Source: Rhyzopertha dominica
Taxonomy: Eukaryota; Arthropoda; Insecta; Coleoptera; Bostrichidae
Length of the DNA stretch: 64,000 nt
Direction: 5' to 3'
Assembly (NCBI GenBank): GCA_025024175.1
Contig: QCXZ01000064.1
Span: forward strand, 5,704,001 to 5,768,000
The notes under the pieces were generated by a model. That model was given only the letters and a program-made list of their open reading frames with translations. It was not told the origin of the DNA and did no database searches. Every line of letters begins with the position of its first letter. The stretch's first letter is position 1. A program made the position numbers and the translations under genes. Below, piece by piece: positions 56,501 to 63,990 of this stretch.

Positions 56501-56507
56501 GCCATAA
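38513..56507 (+). CDS. Divergent alpha-type nicotinic acetylcholine receptor subunit, eight exons
   Basis: Joining 38513-38555, 42940-43106, 43172-43216, 47040-47149, 49020-49411, 55691-55843, 55916-56094 and 56195-56507 gives one receptor of about 466 residues if one surplus base in the last exon is discounted. It is a ligand-gated cation channel subunit of the Cys-loop family in the plasma membrane. Landmarks in order: signal peptide; loop D tryptophan (HNWL); loop A (WVPDLSIYN); Cys-loop with 13 residues between cysteines (CISDVSRYPFDVHNC); loop B (GSWVHSG); loop C with YKCC (alpha-type); TM1 ending TVLWMHP; an aberrant TM2; TM3 (FTRDALLMSGFSVILTIFLKN); a short cytoplasmic loop; TM4 (DRLSFIGILLAYVIMFIAFMP). 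All junctions are GT-AG in compatible phase. The 45-bp and 110-bp exons are hallmark nAChR sizes. The pore sequence places it among divergent insect subunits; the exact orthologue is not assigned. Confidence 0.88.
39733..40973 (-). mobile_element. THAP-carrying element, copy 2, in receptor intron 1
   Basis: It is the inverted counterpart of 21465-22702 over its full length, with matching ends AATTGGGTAT at 39733 and AATACCCAATT ending at 40973. The THAP piece is read on the minus strand from about 40645 down to 40300, with the same intron-like gap (GTAAG at about 40440, read backwards). It has similar length to copy 1 (1241 against 1238 bp) and small differences throughout, so neither is a very recent duplicate. 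Confidence 0.75.
40974..42939. other. Rest of receptor intron 1, with a PLE tail relic at 41450-41640
   Basis: The part 41460-41640 resembles the 3' tail of the PLE at 29816-31250 in direct orientation (ATCAGGTTGGCA, GGTGATTTTTTATTTACTTT, AAACGTCAGA). An apparent minus-strand frame at 41224-41433 has no known motif. The part 42500-42780 contains several N bases. Nothing else is recognised. Confidence 0.45.
42940..43106 (+). CDS. nAChR exon 2: N-terminal extracellular part
   Basis: The acceptor TTTTTTCAG precedes it and the donor GTAAGA follows. It encodes SPGSFDPDCSS, LKNALLCGYDSTIRPV and VVVRMVLKYFTY, matching the N-terminal helix and first beta strand of nAChR subunits (usually L...YN..VRPV and V...L.L). 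NAT is a potential N-glycosylation site. It ends in phase 0. Confidence 0.8.
43172..43216 (+). CDS. nAChR exon 3: 45-bp exon with loop D
   Basis: It is exactly 45 bp, phase 0 at both ends, between ATCCACAG and GTAGGT. It encodes DMHTNTMTVHNWLTL, in which N-W-L is the loop D region of the complementary binding face. A 45-bp third exon is characteristic of nAChR genes. The intron before it is only 65 bp. Confidence 0.88.
43310..43445 (-). mobile_element. PLE tail relic in receptor intron 3
   Basis: It is the reverse complement of part of 30990-31090: GATTTTATCAGGTTGGCACG, TCTATGATGTCTCGCT and GTTTATTTACCTTCAAAATT. It is the 3' end of the third-lineage PLE only. Confidence 0.6.
43545..44600 (+). 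pseudogene. DD41D transposase relic in receptor intron 3 (copy E)
   Basis: Plus-strand blocks are VLVRISENPDISTRRLSAATG (about 43676), ILKKGNLHPYHYTPVQNLLP, LLFTNEATF (first catalytic Asp replaced by Asn), HFQHAFKVNIWCGLISG, MQDGAPPHF (second, about 44172) and SPDFNPLDFSIW (third). Frame shifts follow FYWSF and the second motif. The altered catalytic residue alone would abolish transposition. A run of AGGTC units at 43524-43545 precedes it. Termini are not clear. Confidence 0.7.
44630..46040 (-). mobile_element. Jockey-clade LINE, 5'-truncated, antisense in receptor intron 3
   Basis: This is the best preserved LINE of the window. The minus strand reads VYQHGFIKARSTTTNLL, TDFSKAFxKLDHNILL (an N base inside), [30 protein letters not shown] (catalytic box intact), LNIAKCNVLSFT, FNDLGVTFHSKLSF and YIESVQRKFLKLQSF, open from 45866 to 44730. 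The start is in another frame at 45806-46036. The endonuclease is absent. The 3' end is an (AAAT)n tail, seen as ATTT units at 44633-44655. The near-open frame suggests a young insertion. Confidence 0.85.
46041..46990. repeat. Rearranged dispersed repeats before receptor exon 4
   Basis: The parts 46076-46225 and 46480-46760 are related to 16611-16790 (direct) and 16265-16600 (inverted). The latter ends in ACAGGGTGTTCCATTTAAAT, a mariner-like terminus. The part 46226-46480 has no recognised content. Confidence 0.5.
47040..47149 (+). CDS. nAChR exon 4: 110-bp exon with loop A
   Basis: It is exactly 110 bp, between TATTTCAG and GTAAGA. It encodes YWKDQHLKWSPKDYDGIDYI and then TDEIWVPDLSIYN, the W.D..L.W..DY.G and IW.PD..LYN blocks of the family. 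It ends in phase 2, completed to Arg by exon 5. Confidence 0.92.
47480..48960 (-). pseudogene. Jockey-type LINE relic, antisense in receptor intron 4
   Basis: The minus strand reads LKDEICNALKHSK-like DEICNALKHSKTSLTAGMDG (48780-48690), VIYTDFQKAFDQIDHFVLLN (48450-48390), WFPIYKTLIVQLESVQEKLLKF (47895-47830) and YYPPRGYDH. The catalytic YADD region is deleted or unreadable between 48234 and 47915. It fills most of the 1.9 kb intron. Confidence 0.7.
49020..49411 (+). CDS. nAChR exon 5: Cys-loop, loops B and C, start of TM1
   Basis: The exon of 392 bp runs from TTCTTCCAG to the donor GTAAGT. It carries CISDVSRYPFDVHNC (Cys-loop), TLRYGSWVHSGEEINF (loop B), SLDDFESNKEWQLLNV, RYKCCPNNTYP (vicinal cysteines of alpha subunits) and SIAYTFILKRHSAVHMATV leading into TM1. 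N-glycosylation sequons are NCT, NVS and NNT. GC content is clearly higher than in the introns. It ends in phase 1. Confidence 0.93.
49820..50072 (+). pseudogene. Penelope-like reverse transcriptase fragment in receptor intron 5
   Basis: The frame reads ISVKNSIEFTNKIRNTKLEK, ELPVSLEEASLFPSVPIDVA and KHLEDLLVINDIDKIKIQN. This matches the PLE block V.FDV.SLFPS.P...AL. The usual FDV is changed to LEE. It stops where a DD41D element begins on the other strand. Confidence 0.7.
50073..50830 (-). pseudogene. DD41D transposase relic, antisense in receptor intron 5 (copy F)
   Basis: On the minus strand come RFGETGGVKTRQKPGRPKVA (about 50815-50755), IMFSDEVTF (first Asp), RHNCRYRSDTN, KVNVGCGIIGEHIIGPFFI, QQDGAPPHFAVIVRG (second Asp) and SPDLTPFGFFLWG. 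At the third site the expected Asp is Gly, so the catalytic triad is broken. The frame 50400-50020 is otherwise open. It belongs to the same subfamily as copy A at 786-2535. Confidence 0.75.
50840..51030 (-). pseudogene. LINE reverse transcriptase fragment
   Basis: The minus strand gives FTGVPRGFHIGPILF and, after a frame change, PLLFADDLKLLKSVNSLKD, the GVPQG and FADD boxes of a jockey-type enzyme. Only these boxes remain. Confidence 0.6.
51031..52998. other. Non-coding part of receptor intron 5
   Basis: No gene is recognised. A patch with repeated CAGAAATAT words lies near 52130-52215. The part 52660-52760 (AAAACTACTGAATGGATTTTC) is a phrase I associate with dispersed insect repeats, without a class. 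Short open frames on both strands look accidental. Confidence 0.3.
52999..54354 (+). mobile_element. DD41D transposon with TA ends in receptor intron 5 (copy G)
   Basis: The ends are CAAGATGTTTCACGAATGAT (52999) and, inverted, CAGAATGTTTTACGAATGAT (54354), each next to TA. Coding blocks on the plus strand are SRATGIRLSSVHRIIKGNQF, ICFSDEARF (first Asp), WCGILENLIDGTYF, QQDxAPAHY (second, one N base) and SPDLTPLDIFL (third), the last two 41 residues apart. Stops in place of Trp codons and a frame break at 53700 inactivate it. Confidence 0.8.
54711..55007. mobile_element. Foldback element with 48-bp inverted arms
   Basis: The stretch 54838-54885 is the near-exact reverse complement of 54960-55007 (AAGAATTTAGATGGCAATGC, then CAGCATTACACTGACAT). 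The left side 54711-54770 (CATGTCTATGCTGTGCTGCA) is part of the same element, because 59851-60021 contains both parts joined in inverted order. No coding capacity. It lies about 680 bp before receptor exon 6. Confidence 0.7.
55008..55690. other. End of receptor intron 5
   Basis: AT-rich sequence without recognised features up to the acceptor CTTGTTTTTAG at 55680-55690. Confidence 0.3.
55691..55843 (+). CDS. nAChR exon 6: end of TM1 and unusual TM2
   Basis: It lies between CTTGTTTTTAG and GTAAGT. It encodes LALLTMTVLWMHP (end of TM1) and then SSDRLMLACCSLICHMLHF, in the place of the channel-lining helix, and LAWELTINGDKTPLI. Compared with the usual GEK..L.IS.LLSLTVFLLL.AE pattern, the small polar 2' residue is Met, the 6' position is Cys, the 9' leucine is Ile, and the 20' acidic residue is Trp. 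The -1' acidic side chain is kept as Asp. Confidence 0.85.
55916..56094 (+). CDS. nAChR exon 7: TM3 and start of cytoplasmic loop
   Basis: It lies between TTTTATAG and GTAAGT, with a 72-bp intron before it. It encodes IIFTRDALLMSGFSVILTIF (TM3) and PVWLTPIITKLVQSMPAQLI, where family members have a W...F...LP..L block. It ends in phase 0. Confidence 0.85.
56195..56507 (+). CDS. nAChR exon 8: cytoplasmic loop and TM4, with an apparent frameshift
   Basis: The best acceptor is TTTTCACAG at 56186-56194. Phase 0 from 56195 gives SFRTRIKKRNKQ and then meets TGA near 56273. The frame one base further on meets TAA at 56211-56213 but later gives DELSTNIVEEQTISNQ, KEWLLVAKILDRLSF and TM4, ending at TAA 56505-56507. 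A single surplus base near the A-run at 56212-56217 reconciles both. No alternative acceptor restores the frame. Either this is an assembly or sequencing error, or the allele is disrupted. Confidence 0.65.
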
Positions 56508-56717
56508 ATGTACCATGGAGCGATATAAATCTCATTTGTGGATTTCAAAAAGACACAGAATGACTCAGGTTCAAAACACATCATCTATCTATCGCTAAAG
56601 TCATGCTCTGTAATATGAATGGTGTTTATGACAAGAGAATAAGATGCAAAAATCTGTAAGCCTTTTTCAATGTATAAAACACCCGATGGCAATGATGTAA
56701 TCACTCTATAAAATTTA

Positions 56718-56723
56718 AATAAA
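56718..56723 (+). terminator. Candidate polyadenylation signal of the receptor gene
   Basis: AATAAA stands about 210 bp after the stop codon, a usual distance for a short insect 3' untranslated region. No transcript evidence is available. Confidence 0.5.
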
Positions 56724-58850
56724 ATTGTTGTTTACATACCGACTAATAGATAATGTTTCACCTGTTCATTTTTTTATACATGTTGGGTTTGTTAGACATC
56801 CTTCGCAGTCTGCATGTAATTTACATTAATTCTGATTTTCAAAAACTAATAGCAATGGAATCAACACGAGAATTTGATAGGTAAACGTTTTCCTACAATA
56901 CAGTTTTCTACAAAAAACAATATACATCAATAGTACACAGGGCATGTCATGTAAGACAGTATTGGCTACAGTCAACTAACATTAAAAATTTTCAAAAAAA
57001 GCATAATTATAAATGCTTGTATTCTATTATCTATCATTTTGGCCTTTGAAAATTTTGCAGTGCGCTTGAAATTTACAAACAATGCTCAAATAATACGCCG
57101 TTTGTTTTGGCAATAATACCACAAGACAGTGAGAATAAATTGAAAATAGTTTGACAAAAATTCAACCAGTTGCCCTGGAAACAGACACAAGAGCCCACAG
57201 AGCTCGAGGGCCTGTTGCCAGAGGGCAACGCGTTGGTGAATTATTTTCAAAATTATCGAACTTTCGAGTGGTATTCGAAGGATTATTTTTAGATGTAATA
57301 AGCAGAAACAGTGTTTCAATATTATAACTTTGCTCACCTTAGTGTTTTTACATATATTTTCATTGACCTTCAGTCTTGTTCCATTCATTTTTAGTAAAGT
57401 TTGATGACAGACGTCAAACCAACAATTTTTGTTCCATGCAAAACCTACCTTCAATTATTCTTCTTTCAGGAAAGTGGTTTAAGTATTCAGCTTGAGCCAG
57501 TATAGCATTTTTGTTACTGTGAATGTAAGCACAAAAAATATCGTNCTTTTCACCAATGGAAAACTGTTCAGCCATTTCAAATGATTGCAAATTGAAGCGG
57601 TTTAAAGAACTGTTAAATACATTTGTTTACGTGTACACGCACAAATGTTTTTCTGTTTTCATATTATATATATAATATTATATCCAGACAATGGTTTTTC
57701 CAAAGAACACTATACTTAGATGAATGTTTAAAACAATAAATGTGTTTAAGTAATGCAAATTAATTCCAAATTGTCATGTGGTACATCAAATTAATCGGAT
57801 AAAATATCTGAATCTAAATATGAAAAAATCCTATATGGCGACCATAAGAAAGCCAATTTTTATGCAAATATCTTGAAAACAACTGAACAAAAACATTTTA
57901 ATTAATAGCATTTGGAAACTTATTATAAGTTTGTTGAAACGATTTTTCGCTAAATTTAAAAATGAAAAGTTGGAGAAAATGTTAAAAATGACAATTTTGT
58001 TTTTTCAAAATAAGTTCTAATAGAGTTGAAATTCATTTGTTTTCTAAATGGCACATAATTATGCATTAAATCCTGCTATCTCCACGGTCCGCTTGAACAC
58101 CCTGTATATGGTTCAGTCAGGTCTATTTGCTGACACACACTGTATATTAACACAAATAAGGAAAACAGAGATAAACACAAACATATAGAAAATGAGATTT
58201 ATCTTCAAATGACGGATGACATAACCACCTGTGATGTTTAAAATTTTTAAGTTAGATTTTGAAAAAAAAATCCTTCAAAAGGAAGTCAGCAATCTTACGT
58301 AGATTTAACGGAAATCTTCTAGCTATTAAGCTATACATAATAATATTGAAAGGTAGGAGGAGTTAGGAATGGGGGGACTTATCATAAATGGCCGCATCAA
58401 ACTACAGGGCGTTCTGAATCAGTTATTTTATTAAGCGATTTTACATTAAAGCTCTTCGAAGTCTGTACACTTGGTAATCTTCCATGAAACGAAATAATTT
58501 CCACCGAAAGCTCACTAGATATTTTGCAAGGCGACTGAGATGCTGCAATTCGTACTAGAAACATTTATTATTGAAAAAAGTCACAAATAATATTTACAGA
58601 ATATTACAAGATGTACAGACTGCAATTGTTTTAAGTAAAAAAGGAGAAAAAATCATCCGTGTATAATCATACAAATTCCATTCCACTAAAACTGGAATGC
58701 CACTTACAATTTAAAAAATAAAAGCCTAAGTTTACACCTAAAAAGATATTTTTTAGTAGAAGAAACAAAAAGTTTTACGTTAAAAAATACACATTACCTA
58801 ACTACCTAGGTTCATTTTTTTTTAATCGATTCATCAGTCTACTACGACGT
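56724..58850. other. Region between the two convergent genes
   Basis: No coding family is recognised. A minus-strand frame at 57086-57454 is open for 122 codons without a known motif. GAACACCCTGTATATGG near 58095 looks like a mariner-type terminus, but no partner was found. The leftmost part may hold the receptor 3' end and the rightmost part the 3' untranslated region of the minus-strand gene. Confidence 0.3.
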
Positions 58851-58851
58851 A

Positions 58852-58857
58852 TTTATT
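58852..58857 (-). terminator. Candidate polyadenylation signal of the scribbler-like gene
   Basis: AATAAA on the minus strand, about 210 bp after the stop codon. A further AATAAA stands at 58564-58569. Which is used cannot be told. Confidence 0.35.
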
Positions 58858-59067
58858 TCCTCAGCTCTATGACTTCAAAAGACAAACGCCTTTACACTAT
58901 GTACATTGAAAATAAATCATTTACAGTTATTTCGTTTGCATTGCAAATCAGCAGTGAACCTACCGAGAAACCAAAGTCCAATCCAAGGGGATGGCATGTG
59001 GTGCGCACTAGTTACAAGACACGACTATTGGAATGCATGAGTCACTACTATGGGGCGCAGGAACGGT

Positions 59068-59132
59068 TCACTTAGGTGGATACGGGTTGATGACGGTGAC
59101 TGCCGCAGCTTGCTGGCTGGCCAGAACAGCAG
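59068..59132 (-). CDS. sbb: scribbler-like terminal exon
   Basis: After the acceptor ATTTCTTGCAG the frame gives [12 protein letters not shown] and TVINPYPPK, then TGA at 59070-59068. The first two bases complete a glycine or alanine codon from the exon before. The short conserved C-terminal peptide supports the exon although it is only 65 bp. Confidence 0.85.
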
Positions 59133-62100
59133 CTGCAAGAAATGTTTAAGGTGAATTAAATTAATTCAATACGTTTTTAAATAACCCCACAGATAAAAAT
59201 CTAGTGGGGTGAAATCCAGAGATCTGGGTGGGTACTCAATAGTTTCCCCAAAGCTAGCCCGCTATATTAGAAACAAAATTGAAATAAAAAAATAATAGTA
59301 ATAATAAATGTCTTTATTGTGTTAAAAACATTAAAAAAAATACAATAGTTCGTTAATTGAGGGTAATTTGGATCAAATTTAGTTGCACATTGATCACCCA
59401 CATTCAATATTTCCTTGTGATTTTTACTTCAAGAATAGCCTACAAAATGAAAATTTTGAAAAGATAATAATAATAAACTAATATTCCTTTCACGCACAAT
59501 ATAATATATTGTTTCAGGATGTGACATAAACAAAACCTGACTGTGAAGATTAACATTATCGTATTATTCGAAATTAACTATAACTACTTAACTCACCTCC
59601 ATATGGGGCGGGATACATCGGATATCCCAGACCGACATGTGTATGATGGTGGGTATGTACATGTCGTTGTGGAGGTGGTGACCTGCTTTCCTTTCCCTCC
59701 CCTGGAGTTTGTTTACCACCAGGTGGTGGTGCTCCACCCGCTTGAGTTGTTATTGCACCTGAATTCGGTGTTTGAACCTGTGAAATAAAACGACCACAAT
59801 GAAAAAAAATTAGGCCTCAATACTGAACCTTGAAAAGTTCCCAAAGTAATTAAGAATATGAATTTAGATGGCAATGCCATCTGTCAGCATTACACTGACA
59901 TGATGACAAAGCCACCTAGCTGCCTAAACGGGTACTACTTCCTGCACTGATGAGCTATAATGATAGCGAAATAGATATATCTGTAGTTGGTTGCAGTGCA
60001 GACAGCACAGCATAGACATGTATCCCAAAGTAATATTTCCTTTGCAGCATTATAGAATCATCAAAAGCTGTTTTGTAATACCTATAAAGAAATAAAAAGA
60101 GCAGAGGCTTCAATAGCAAACCTTGAGGAGCTCCCAAAGTAATATTTTCATTGCAGCAAAAAAAGTCAAAAAAACTATNTTGTAATAGTAAACAAAAGCA
60201 GAGGTCCCAATACTGATCCTTGAGGAGCTCCCAAAGTAATATTTTTATTGCTGCATAAAATGCTTTCTGTTTTGTAATATAAAAAAATAAAAATAGCAGA
60301 GGCCCCAATACAGAGTCTTGATGAATTACTATAGTTTCCAGCATTATAAAAACATTAAACAATTGTTTTATGATAATAAAAAAAGAAATAAGAAGAGCAC
60401 AGTCCCCAATACTGAACCATAAGGAACTCCCAAAGAAATGTTTTCAATGCAGCATAAAACACCAAAAATTCTCAAAGCAATATTTTCTTTGCAGCATTAT
60501 AAAAACATAAAAATACTGTTTTGTAATATAAAATACAAAAAGAGTATAGGCCCCAATACCAAACCTTGACGAGCACCCAAAGTAATATTTTCTTTGCAGC
60601 ATTATAGCAGACGTCAAAAAGCTGTTTTGTAATATAAAAAAAAATATAAAAAGGACAGAGACGCCAATACCAAATCTTGAAGAGCTCCCACAGTAAAATT
60701 TTTTTTTATAAAACATCAAAAGGCTGTTTTGTAACATAAAAAAAATAAAAGTAGCAGAGGCTCCAATACCTAATCTTGAGGAGCTCCCACAGTAATATTT
60801 TATTGCAGCATTAAAAAAAACGTAAAAAATCGTATATTAAAAAACTGGTTTTATAAGGCGCCATTTTATCGCATGCACCCAACAAGCCGAAGGTGAGTTT
60901 TATAATGGATGAGTGTGACAAAGAGCCTTATGAAATGGGTTTTTTAAACAATTTTTTCTATTTTGCGTGATTCCCATCTTCTACATAAGAAAATGTGAGA
61001 AATTTAATAAAAATCAAAAATTTAGGGTAATTTAACCTGCCATACTTAAGTTGGCTAAGTGTTAATTTGACAAGACCCAAGACAGTTACGAAATTACGAG
61101 GTGGAGTTTGTTTGATATTTCCTCAGAGTTTTTTAGTGATATGTACCAACACTAGAAACTAAAAAGTTCCGTTTCGAAATGCAAATTGTGTTTCATAATG
61201 GCTTCATTAAGAACGCAAAATAGAAAATCTAATACTTAAAAAAAAATACCAAAAGGCCGAGGTACTCATACCAATGCTTGAGGAGTTTCTAAGGTAATGT
61301 TTTCCTTGAACATTATAAAAATGTGAAAAATCCTTTTGTAACAAAAAAAAATTAAAAGAGCAAAGGAGCCAATATTGAATCTTGAGTACCTCCCAAACAA
61401 GTAATATTTTCTTTACAGAATTATATAAAAGGTGATTTTGTTATATAAAAATAAAAACAGCAGAGTCCCCAATATTGAACCTTGAGGAGCTCCCAAGGTA
61501 ATATTTTGTTGCAGCATTAGGAGAACATTATAAAGCTATTCTGCAATTTGAAATAAAAGCAGAGGCCCCAATAACAAACCATGAGGATCAAATGACGATC
61601 AATTTCACCCACCTGAGCTCCCGTGCTGGCCGAAGGACTCGCGCTGGCCTGTGTCGTTTTCGGGGTGGGCGACTTCAGCGCCCTCTCCTGCAGCTCGTGT
61701 ATCTTGTGCGAGGAGTAGTACTGGGCGTGGTGCTGCAGCATGTCCAACGCCTTCGTCGGTGGCGGCGCCCTCGACAAGTCTTCCGGCGCGTGGTACCTCG
61801 GTATCTGGTGGTGCAGGTACGGACTTCCCGAGTACGGTCCCGGGACCATTATGCCCCGGTACACGGGATGGTTGGGGTCGAAGGGCAGCGCCCCGTAGTG
61901 AGGCGACTGCATGTAGCTCGGGTGTATGTACGCGTACTGGGACGTCGGGGGCGGAGGGGGACCTTGAGTTTCCATCGTCGGTTTGACGCCTTCCTGTTTC
62001 ACGTCCTTATCCTTCTTCTCTTCCGGCGGCTGCTTCTCTTTGTGTTTCAGGCTGGGACTTTGAGGGAGGGGTTGTTTGTTGGGGGCGGACGAGGTTTTGG

Positions 62101-62338
62101 TGTGTTCGGGATTGGGAGGCTGTTCTTTTCTTCTTTGGTCGTAGATGTAGAAGCGTCGCATGTCCTCCTCGCCTCCCCGGTTGACTGCTTGCTGCTGTTG
62201 TTGTTGCTGCTGCCGTGAGTAAATGTACGAGTTCATTTGGCTCTTCATTTCGATGCTCTCTTTCAAGATTTGATGATTTTCGTTTTGGTGTTTCTCTTTT
62301 AGACCTAGCTCACTTTTCACTTTGTTTGGTGTTGGTAC
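59068..62338 (-). CDS. sbb: Scribbler/brakeless-like (ZNF608/ZNF609 family) regulator, last three exons
   Basis: Three minus-strand exons, 62338-61613, 59777-59597 and 59132-59068, join in frame (phase 0, then phase 1) and end with a stop. The protein part of 323 residues starts [17 protein letters not shown]. It has a poly-Gln run, [10 protein letters not shown], a Lys/Pro-rich low-complexity middle, then [80 protein letters not shown] and the C-terminus [11 protein letters not shown] recognise this as the conserved C-terminal region of the insect scribbler (brakeless) family, related to vertebrate ZNF608/ZNF609, nuclear proteins that in flies act as transcriptional co-repressors. The zinc finger lies further upstream and outside the window. 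The gene converges on the nAChR gene. The gene symbol follows the family, not a proven orthologue. Confidence 0.8.
59165..59265 (-). pseudogene. DD41D transposase splinter in the last scribbler-like intron
   Basis: CCCCACAGATAAAAATCTAG and the following GGGGTGAAATCCAGAGATCT are the counterpart of 14490-14510 plus 14686-14705 and of 50085-50120, the antisense of the SPDLTPLDFFLWG region. Only about 100 bp remain. Confidence 0.6.
59597..59777 (-). CDS. sbb: scribbler-like penultimate exon (181 bp)
   Basis: It lies between the acceptor TTTTATTTCACAG and the donor GTGAGT (minus strand). It encodes [40 protein letters not shown] and [13 protein letters not shown]. The His-rich HTHHHTHVG motif is a marker of the family. 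Phase 0 in, phase 1 out. Confidence 0.85.
59851..60021. mobile_element. Second copy of the foldback element of 54711-55007
   Basis: It matches the reverse complement of 55007 to about 54930 (GATGGCAATGCCATCTGTCA) and then, without the middle, the reverse complement of 54770-54711 (AGCACAGCATAGACATG). It splits a unit of the tandem array, because array sequence continues on both sides (CCCAAAGTAAT before, CCCAAAGTAATATTT after). Confidence 0.7.
60835..61245. mobile_element. Insertion in the tandem array, class unknown
   Basis: The array is interrupted by about 0.4 kb without array units. CTGGTTTTATAAGGC near 60845 and its approximate complement GCCTTATGAAATGGG near 60925, and CTATTTTGCGTGATTC near 60957 with AAGAACGCAAAATAG near 61210, form imperfect inverted pairs, suggesting a small non-autonomous transposon. 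No target duplication was found. Confidence 0.4.
61613..62338 (-). CDS. sbb: scribbler-like antepenultimate exon (726 bp)
   Basis: The acceptor (minus strand TTTTTCTTTTTAG) precedes GTACCAACACC, and the donor GTGGGT follows GGAGCTCAG. Both borders are phase 0, giving 242 codons. The exon is GC-rich against its introns. A CAG/CAA run encodes eight glutamines near 62195-62218. Long open frames on the plus strand across this exon are shadows of its GC-rich codons. Confidence 0.85.
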
Positions 62339-63720
62339 CTAAAAAGAAAAAGTTAAATATAGCACTGCAAACATGAAGTAGTAATCTGAAATAATGATGG
62401 TAATACTAGAGAAGGAGAAAATTAAAATACCTAGGTTAGATACTACACTTCAATGGACCAGGAGGATTCCAATTTTAAAACAGTGAAGCGCCAGTTATTA
62501 ACAGATTAAATGATCACTTGTGCCTTTAAAGCAACAGAAAATTTTATGAGGTACATTTTATTTCCAAACTGGTTTTAGTTAACAGTTCACTTAAGAAGTG
62601 TCCAAAATAGATCACAGGATATAAATACCCACTTTAAAAATTCATAAAGAAAAAGGTAACAGTAAATTTGTATCGGTGTGCGAATTTTAAAATCCCCATG
62701 TCACGATATGACATATTTCAGAACTATGCTTCCAGAATGGTGTGTTACGGACTAAAAAAATCCCTGAATTTCCTAACTCATTTCTGATATTAGTTTACAT
62801 GAGTATGCAAAGCTTTTTTTGTTTCAACTATGGAAACTGTGCATTCCAAAGCAAACTCTTCTGATCTGACTACAAAATTCATACATATAAAGTTTGGCAA
62901 AAATATTTTTACTTCTGCTTCAGCCCAATATCAGCTTCCATGTTAATTTGCACCCCCTGTATCCAAATTTGGCTTTAGTTAGTTGCTAGATGAAGAAATT
63001 TGCTTAGGAAGTGGTCTAAACTAGATCACAGCAAGTAAACTTGTGCTTTTAATTTTAAAAAAAAGCATAAAAAATAATGGTTAAGTTCTAGTGACCTTCG
63101 ATCAAAAAAATTGAAAAGAACGTTAAATTTGGTGTCAGCATGTCAATTTTCAAATCCCTAGGCTATCAAATCAAGTGGTGGTGCTTTATAAACAAGAAAA
63201 AATTTAAAATAAAATTCCTAAACGCTCTAGGTCATTTCCAAGACCANTTTTGANTTTCTGAATTCAAAATACATAGGTATGCCAAGTTTGCATAGACAAA
63301 AAATTTATATGTAAAAAATTTTTACAACATATTTTTTACTTACTATTAGACCCAGTATCAGTTTCATTTGGACCTACTTAATCCAAATAAGGTCTTAGTA
63401 AGCCACTAGATAAAGTGGTCCAAACTAGATCACAGGTAAAAAATTTCAATTAAAAAATCATAAAAAAGTGCTGGTAAGTTCTAGCGAGCTCTGGTCAAAA
63501 GAATTGGTAAGAAGGTTCAATTGTGTACTAAAATACCACTTTAGACACTGCTAGATAAGGTATTCTCCAGAACTGTGCTTTACAGACAAAGGAATCGAAA
63601 AAAAATTCTTCAAATTTCCCAGCCCACTTCTAGTTTTGGATTCTTGGGCTGAAAATAAATGTGTCAATCTTCTAGAGCAGAATCTTAAATAATTTCTGTT
63701 TCGAAAAATCCAAAGAAAAT
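62339..63720. repeat. Three diverged tandem units of about 400 bp in a scribbler-like intron
   Basis: The phrase TCYAAAMTAGATCACAG stands at 62601, 63015 and 63419, that is 414 and 404 bp apart. It is followed each time by similar text (CATAAA..A, then a GTGTGTTACGGAC / GTGCTTTATAAAC / GTGCTTTACAGAC block about 150 bp later). Units are strongly diverged, so the duplication is old. No coding content is seen. Confidence 0.6.
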
Positions 63721-63726
63721 AATGGT

Positions 63727-63990
63727 ATATAGTATAGTCAATGCATTTTTCTAAGAAAATTTGACTAAAGTCTTAAATAATTTTAACAATAGAATTAGAT
63801 TACTTGGGGAGCTACCCAATATGGTGATTTAAGATGACAAACTACTCGCTTTGCCGATAGGAATTAGTCGTTGAAGAGTTCTCCTTACCTGCTTCGGTCC
63901 CTGTTTTTATATGACGCTGAACAGGGAACTATTGTTAAAATTATTTAAGACTTTAGTCAAATTTTCACACAGAAATGCACTGACTGTACA
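63727..63990. mobile_element. Palindromic MITE-like element at the right edge
   Basis: AAATTTGACTAAAGTCTTAA at about 63758-63777 and onward to TTTAACAATAG reappear as the reverse complement at about 63925-63965, with arms of about 60 bp and a spacer of about 120 bp. The outer parts (GTCAATGCATTT against GTCAGTGCATTT) also match. Its arms resemble transposon termini. No coding capacity. Confidence 0.65.

Larger units (their letters stand above)
59816..61600 (-). repeat. Tandem array of about 100-bp units carrying a reverse-transcriptase motif
   Basis: Roughly a dozen units with starts 96-111 bp apart share (plus strand) CAATACTGAACCTTGAGGAG, CTCCCAAAGTAATATTTTC, TTTGCAGCATTATAAAAAC and GTTTTGTAATATAAAAA. 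Read on the minus strand the first block is [15 protein letters not shown], the fourth-to-fifth block of LINE reverse transcriptases. The array is broken by a foldback copy (59851-60021) and by a 0.4 kb insert (60835-61245). It ends about 30 bp from the splice donor at 61612. No unit is complete enough to encode an enzyme. Confidence 0.75.

Noticed and set aside
57086..57454. Minus-strand hypothetical gene of 122 codons between the host genes
   Set aside because: No domain, no splice pattern and no family resemblance. Its composition is that of the surrounding AT-rich DNA.
59955..60737. Minus-strand frames rich in LLFLFF and MLQRKYY repeats
   Set aside because: These are read-through of the tandem array units, not a membrane protein gene. 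The repeated phrases recur every 100 bp.
61592..62218. Long plus-strand open frames (208 and 111 codons) over the scribbler-like exon
   Set aside because: They are antisense shadows of the GC-rich, Pro/Gln-rich minus-strand exon, which has splice sites and conserved family motifs.
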